NCBI GenBank assembly: GCA_963650485.1
Contig: CAVJLN010000009.1
Location: 1-64,000, forward strand
Direction of reading: 5' to 3'
Origin: Suilimivivens sp963650485
GTDB taxonomy: Bacteria > Bacillota > Clostridia > Lachnospirales > Lachnospiraceae
Length of the DNA stretch: 64,000 bases
Shown piece by piece: positions 60,231 to 64,000 of the stretch. Under the pieces are notes generated by a model that was given only the letters and a program-made list of their open reading frames with translations, did not search any database and had not been told where the DNA came from. The position numbers were made by a program, and so were the translations under genes. The stretch's first letter is position 1, and every line of letters starts with the position of its first letter.

Positions 60231-61718
60231 TCAGATCTTCTTTTCAAGGAATCTTAATACCGTCTTTTCCATATCTTCCTTATCGCATTCGGTCTTATGT
60301 AATACCGGTGCGGTACGGATTTCCTGAATGGCTCCCGGTACCGGTACTCCGGAAAGCTTCTCCAATTCATCTACCAGCGTAAAGTCTTCCATATTCGCAT
60401 AGCCTTCATCAATAGCGGTCATAACGCTTCTGGTAAACTTATAGGGACTTGCTGTGGAAACCACAACGGTCTTCGTCTCATCTCCGGTTTCCTTCTTATA
60501 TTTCTTATAAACAGAAGATGCAACTGCGGTATGCGTATCAATAATGTATCCGGTATCCTCATATAAATCATGGATTTCTTTTGCTGTCTCCTGCTCGCTT
60601 GCGTAAGCACCATAGAAATCCTTAAGCTCTGCCTTCATCTCCTCACCGATCGTGTAAACTCCGGTCTGATTCAGGGATTCCATAAGTTCACGGTTACGCT
60701 CTGCATTGTCCCCTGTAATATGATAGATCAGCCGCTCCAAATTGCTGGAAATCAGAATATCCATGGAAGGAGAGGTTGTTAATACGAATTCCCGATTCTT
60801 ATCGTAGGTTCCGGTACGGAAGAAATCATATAAAACCCTGTTTTCGTTGGATGCACAGATCAGCCTGCCGATCGGCACTCCCATCTTCTTTGCATAATAA
60901 GCAGCTAAAATATTCCCAAAGTTACCGGTCGGAACTACCATATTCACAAGTTCACCATCTTCGATCTGCTCTTCTGCAAGGAGCTTCACATAAGCATATA
61001 CATAATAAGCAACCTGAGGAAGGAGACGACCGATATTAATGGAGTTTGCGGAAGAAAGCTGGAATCCGTTTTCATTTAACTTCTTCTCAAGCTCACGGTC
61101 ATTAAAAATCTTTTTCACTCCAGTCTGGGCATCATCAAAGTTACCATGAATTGCAACAACAAAGGTATTCTTGCCCTTCTGGGTAACCATCTGCTTTTCC
61201 TGGATCGGGCTGACACCGTTCTTCGGATAAAATACAACGATTCTGGTTCCCTCTACATCCGCAAATCCTGCAAGGGCTGCCTTACCGGTATCGCCCGAGG
61301 TTGCCGTCAGGATCACGATTTCATTTGTTACATGATTCTTCTTTGCAGAGGTGGTCAGTAAATGAGGCAGAATGGATAACGCCATATCCTTGAATGCAAT
61401 TGTTGCGCCGTGGAACAATTCCAGATAGTAAGCATCTTCTGCATGAACCAGAGGAGCGATCTCTTCGGTATCAAACTTCTCATCATAAGCTTTCTCAATA
61501 CAGTTCTTAAGTTCTTCGTCCGTAAAATCGGTTAAATACAGCTTCATTACCTCATAGGCAACCTGCTGATATGACATCTGTGAAAGTTCCTTCAAAGATT
61601 TGTCCAAGGCCGGAATGGATTCCGGTACAAACAAGCCTCCGTCTTCAGATAAACCTCTTAAGATTGCTTCTGAAGCCTTCACCTGTTTTCCTGCCGTTCT
61701 CGTACTATTATATAACAT
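60231..61718 (-). CDS. thrC: Threonine synthase
   Basis: This PLP enzyme makes threonine from O-phosphohomoserine. From the ATG at 61718 it is 495 residues, starting MLYNSTRTAG, as in clostridial ThrC; the PLP Lys is in HGATIAFKDMALSILP. The frame is open to 61778 but AAGGAG sits 10 bases before 61718. Element E9 was inserted 34 bp upstream of the start codon. Confidence 0.96.
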   Translation of the reverse strand: MLYNSTRTAGKQVKASEAILRGLSEDGGLFVPESIPALDKSLKELSQMSYQQVAYEVMKLYLTDFTDEELKNCIEKAYDEKFDTEEIAPLVHAEDAYYLELFHGATIAFKDMALSILPHLLTTSAKKNHVTNEIVILTATSGDTGKAALAGFADVEGTRIVVFYPKNGVSPIQEKQMVTQKGKNTFVVAIHGNFDDAQTGVKKIFNDRELEKKLNENGFQLSSANSINIGRLLPQVAYYVYAYVKLLAEEQIEDGELVNMVVPTGNFGNILAAYYAKKMGVPIGRLICASNENRVLYDFFRTGTYDKNREFVLTTSPSMDILISSNLERLIYHITGDNAERNRELMESLNQTGVYTIGEEMKAELKDFYGAYASEQETAKEIHDLYEDTGYIIDTHTAVASSVYKKYKKETGDETKTVVVSTASPYKFTRSVMTAIDEGYANMEDFTLVDELEKLSGVPVPGAIQEIRTAPVLHKTECDKEDMEKTVLRFLEKKI

Positions 61719-61751
61719 GTCCCTCAAGCTCCTTTGAATCGTTAGTAAATT

Positions 61752-61905
61752 GTAACTATTCAGAGCCATGCAAATCACGAGATATGTACGTCGAATGCTT
61801 GCATTCGTAAGGACATATGAAATGATTTATATGGCGAAATAACCACATTCGTAAAACTCGAGTTGCGTTAGCAGCGGTTTTACGAATGGGGTTCTGAATG
61901 GTTAC
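61752..61905. mobile_element. Full-length IS66-type MITE (copy E9, 154 bp) with 8-bp target duplication
   Basis: The ends are GTAACTATTCAGAGCC and GGTTCTGAATGGTTAC. The repeat AGTAAATT flanks it at 61744-61751 and 61906-61913. Inside are two hairpins: CCATGCAAATCA...TGATTTATATGG with a GAATGC-TT-GCATTC tip, and CATTCGTAAAAC...GTTTTACGAATG. It holds no ORF. GTAA tips with an 8-bp duplication are typical of IS66-family elements. It separates sleB from thrC; nothing else is seen in 61719-61994. Confidence 0.9.
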
Positions 61906-61994
61906 AGTAAATTTTAAGCTATTGTAACATAAAAATACAGGTGAATCAATTTTTTCTCCTGATTTTTCTATACGGATTTTCTATAAGCAGTTAC

Positions 61995-62555
61995 TCAGCG
62001 GAAGAATTCATGTCCTCCATGTTCAAACAGCCGGTCTAAATGACTGTCAAACCACGCCATTTTATCTTCTGCGGCATATTGCCTTGATGCAAAATAAAGC
62101 GCTCCCTCCGTGAGGTTTTCTCCATTAAGGACACGTTCCACGGCTTCTTTTGTTTCTTCTGATATCTTTACCTTCTGGTAGGTTCCGTTTGCCACCGGTG
62201 AAAACTGGTAGATTCCTCCTTCCTTCTGCAGCACCACCTCGGTCACACTGTCGGGAAAACGCTCATCCGCGACACGGTTTAATACCACTCCTGCCACCAG
62301 CATTTTGCCCTCCAGATCTTCACACCCGGCCTCGGCCTGCACAATACGCAGAAGACACTGGTAATCCGCATCCGATAATTTGCTGCAAATCTCTTTTTCC
62401 AGTACTTTATAATCTACCACGCGCTGTCCGGATGCCACCAGACTCTGTTGCCGGATCATCGTATCTTTTTCAAGAATATCATAAGCAAATATTTTAATAA
62501 AACAAAACAGCAGGGAAACATAAGCTGTCAGATAAATAATCCACTTCTTATCCAT
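61995..62555 (-). CDS. SleB/CwlJ-type cell wall hydrolase
   Basis: This protein of about 186 residues has an N-terminal membrane segment (about 4-22) and a C-terminal Hydrolase_2 domain (about 60-186) with the catalytic Glu in RIVQAEAGCEDLEGKMLVAG and the NRV...FP block. In Bacillus, SleB and CwlJ are cortex-lytic enzymes for spore germination; clostridial members also act on vegetative walls. The ATG at 62555 has AAAGGA upstream; a longer frame starts at 62591. It lacks a separate peptidoglycan-binding domain. Confidence 0.9.
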   Translation of the reverse strand: MDKKWIIYLTAYVSLLFCFIKIFAYDILEKDTMIRQQSLVASGQRVVDYKVLEKEICSKLSDADYQCLLRIVQAEAGCEDLEGKMLVAGVVLNRVADERFPDSVTEVVLQKEGGIYQFSPVANGTYQKVKISEETKEAVERVLNGENLTEGALYFASRQYAAEDKMAWFDSHLDRLFEHGGHEFFR

Positions 62556-62623
62556 CACTTTTTTCCTTTCTCCTACTATTCTATACAGCACTTGTCCAAA
62601 ATATTTCTAATTATTGCTAATTT

Positions 62624-62775
62624 GTAACTATTCAGAGCCATGCAAATCATGTCCGTATGGACGATGAATGCTTGCATTCAATCGGACATATGCCATGATT
62701 TATATGGCGAAGTAACTACATGAGTAAACTACGCTGTGAAACAGCGGTTTTGCGAATGGAATTCTGAATAGTTAC
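62624..62775. mobile_element. Full-length IS66-type MITE (copy E10, 152 bp) with 8-bp target duplication
   Basis: The ends are GTAACTATTCAGAGCC and GAATTCTGAATAGTTAC. GCTAATTT flanks it at 62616-62623 and 62776-62783. It aligns with E9 over its whole length; its first hairpin has the longer stem ATGTCCG...CGGACAT. It lies 69 bp upstream of sleB in the 410-bp gap before the AP2/HNH gene. Confidence 0.9.
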
Positions 62776-62900
62776 GCTAATTTATGAAAAACAATGTAAC
62801 TGTTCAATACTTTCACAGTTACAATGCAAAATTCATTCCTGAATCATATTCTTACCGGTAATTTCGTTCATAATTTCTACAGATTTTCCACAAGTTATGC

Positions 62901-62906
62901 TATACT
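62901..62906 (+). promoter_or_regulatory. Candidate -10 box of the AP2/HNH gene
   Basis: TATACT, with no good -35 at 17 bases. It would start transcription near 62913, so the palindrome 62919-62939 falls in the first bases of the mRNA. Confidence 0.35.
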
Positions 62907-62918
62907 TTAAAAAAACGC

Positions 62919-62939
62919 GTAACTATTCTGAATAGTTAC
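62919..62939. mobile_element. Minimal MITE palindrome (copy E11)
   Basis: Perfect 10-bp arms GTAACTATTC / GAATAGTTAC around a single T. Direct repeats AAACGC (62913-62918 and 62940-62945) flank it; this is 6 bp, not 8. It sits 26 bp upstream of the AP2/HNH start codon. Confidence 0.7.
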
Positions 62940-62965
62940 AAACGCATAAGAAGAAAGGAATCCTC

Positions 62966-63766
62966 ATGTCAGCAAAGCTCCCCGGTGTTTATGAAATCAC
63001 ACAAAAAAACGGTACGGTAACGTATCGCTCTTCGCTTACTTTCCGGAATAAACACATCAGTCTGGGAAGCTATGCCTCAGAAAAGGACGCTCATGCCGCA
63101 TATTTACTGGCTCGAAAACTCTTATCCGATGTTTCGCTATCTCTTACGTCCTATTCCGAAACCGATTCTGTGATTCCTTTCGAAAAATGGGTTGTTCTTC
63201 TCAATTTCCGTGACAATGGCCTCTACTTTTCAAACCCCATTTATCTCCGGCAGAAATATTTTGAATATCATCTTGCCCCATATATCATTTTACGATTCGA
63301 CCGGGATGATCTGTTTTATTATTCCTCCCATAAAATCATGCAGCGCGGCCGTCACTTTTTCGTTGCGGACTATGGCATGCAGGTCAATATTGCAAACCGT
63401 TACGGCATCAAAAACTATGCAGTGGAAAACCGCGACTATCGCTTCATCAACGGGGATCCCTACGATTTCCGCTACGAAAATATTGAGATTCTGAACCGCT
63501 ATCACGGTGTCCGTGTCCGCTATACGAAAGCGGGCATACGATATGCTGCGGTCATCCACTTAAGCGGCAACTTCACGATCGGTATCTATAAAAGCGACAT
63601 CGAGGCTGCCATCGCCTATAACAAAGCCATTGATCTTTTAATTAAAAATGGCGTAAGCAGGAATTTTACGCCCAATTATATTGAGAATCTCTCTCCCTCT
63701 GCCTACGCCGATATTTATTTTGAAGTTTCTGTTTCCCGCAAAATTCAGGACTATCGTCCCCTCTGA
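62966..63766 (+). CDS. AP2-like / degenerate HNH / AP2-like protein
   Basis: This 266-residue protein has an N-terminal AP2-like domain (about 6-55; GVYEITQKNGTVTYRSSL...LGSYASEKDAHAAYLLA) and a second one near the C-terminus (about 178-230; GVRVRYTKAG...IGIYKSDIEAAIAYNKAID). Between them is an HNH-like region. Where AP2-HNH endonucleases have DHINGDPLDNRRENL, this has YRFINGDPYDFRYENI, so the catalytic His is gone but Asn-Gly-Asp is kept. It may bind DNA without cutting. AGAAAGGA precedes the ATG. Such proteins appear to me to be common in Lachnospiraceae; function unknown. Confidence 0.65.
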   Translation: MSAKLPGVYEITQKNGTVTYRSSLTFRNKHISLGSYASEKDAHAAYLLARKLLSDVSLSLTSYSETDSVIPFEKWVVLLNFRDNGLYFSNPIYLRQKYFEYHLAPYIILRFDRDDLFYYSSHKIMQRGRHFFVADYGMQVNIANRYGIKNYAVENRDYRFINGDPYDFRYENIEILNRYHGVRVRYTKAGIRYAAVIHLSGNFTIGIYKSDIEAAIAYNKAIDLLIKNGVSRNFTPNYIENLSPSAYADIYFEVSVSRKIQDYRPL

Positions 63767-63805
63767 TGATTCTAAAACCTTACAATACGCGGAATAAAGC
63801 TTCCG

Positions 63806-64000
63806 TTACTTCATGGAATAATCCACAAAACTGATGATATACGAGCCGCCATTCTCAATTCCGGCAAGGGAAATATCCGTGGCATACCGCCACATTTTAA
63901 ACTCATACGGATATTCCGGAAGTGGATTCGCATCATTAAGCAGCACATCATAATCCGTGAGTAATCCATCCGGCCGGATCTTTTCCATCAGCCACTGCTT
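63806..64000 (-). CDS. 3' end of a probable GH25 lysozyme (cut by window end)
   Basis: The frame is open to the window edge; the start lies beyond it. The 64 visible residues (KQWLMEKIRPDG..., then EYPYEFKMWRYATDISLAGI and a C-terminal SFVDYSMK) look like the last strands of a GH25 muramidase, in which MWQY and a final Asp-containing strand occur. Catalytic residues are not in view. Convergent with the AP2/HNH gene, 39 bp apart. Confidence 0.5.
   Translation of the reverse strand, partial: KQWLMEKIRPDGLLTDYDVLLNDANPLPEYPYEFKMWRYATDISLAGIENGGSYIISFVDYSMK

Overview
The window looks like chromosomal DNA of an anaerobic, spore-forming Clostridia member, most likely family Lachnospiraceae (genus not resolved). 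The evidence is: Firmicutes-type ribosome binding sites; the sporulation genes yqfC/yqfD in the order yqfC-yqfD-phoH-(7TM/HD)-ybeY; a SleB-type cell wall hydrolase; a formate-tetrahydrofolate ligase next to folD; NfnA/NfnB electron-bifurcation subunits; Rex; and a degenerate AP2/HNH protein of a kind I associate with Lachnospiraceae. About 56 protein genes or gene remnants fill nearly all of the sequence. Nearly all lie on the minus strand; the exceptions are aroC, the XRE-potABCD operon, a citrate synthase gene and the AP2/HNH gene. I saw no rRNA, tRNA, CRISPR array, prophage or complete insertion sequence.

Layout, left to right. 0-6.3 kb: an L,D-transpeptidase and an incomplete branched-chain amino-acid operon (leuB-ilvD-ilvB). 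6.4-9.1 kb: tgt-yajC and a VanY-type carboxypeptidase. 9.2-18.3 kb: aroC, a lactonase, a polyamine uptake operon with its own XRE-cupin regulator, an alpha/beta hydrolase and proA. 18.4-30.6 kb: folate cyclo-ligase, two flavoproteins, a BofC-like protein, a lipid-linked-sugar flippase relative, the ybeY/phoH/yqfD/yqfC cluster, pyrimidine-nucleoside phosphorylase and rlmH. 30.6-43.9 kb: several anchored proteins of unknown function (zinc ribbon, MORN, TPR plus hexosaminidase-C-like repeats), nfnAB, folD-fhs, ftsK/spoIIIE and tepA. 43.9-50.3 kb: metY, yebC, a CBS/CorC protein, mazF, nnr and rex. 50.4-60.2 kb: central carbon metabolism, comprising a Re-citrate-synthase-like gene, a GntR regulator and icd in one operon, a GH3 beta-glucosidase, pckA and a Si-type citrate synthase. 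60.2-64 kb: thrC, sleB, the AP2/HNH gene and the 3' end of a probable GH25 lysozyme.

The most unusual feature is a family of about eleven related palindromic insertions scattered between genes. The ends read GTAACTATTC...GAATAGTTAC. Four copies (52442, 56656, 61752, 62624) are flanked by perfect 8-bp direct repeats. Two are full elements of 152-154 bp without an ORF; others are half elements or bare fused ends. GTAA termini with 8-bp target duplications are the hallmark of the IS66 family, so these look like IS66-mobilised MITEs whose transposase is not in the window. Several lie exactly at gene ends and have rewritten stop codons (folD, the 5-formyl-THF cyclo-ligase gene, the Re-citrate-synthase-like gene). 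A second, unrelated tandem array of covarying hairpins lies between pyrimidine-nucleoside phosphorylase and rlmH, and a third hairpin module is shared by the leuB and tepA leaders.

Regulation that can be read from the sequence: candidate Rex operators at rex and pckA; a GTATAC-type GntR operator over the promoter of the citrate synthase-gntR-icd operon; a 17-bp palindrome at the start of the pot operon transcript; a candidate sigma-E promoter before yqfC; and several factor-independent terminators.
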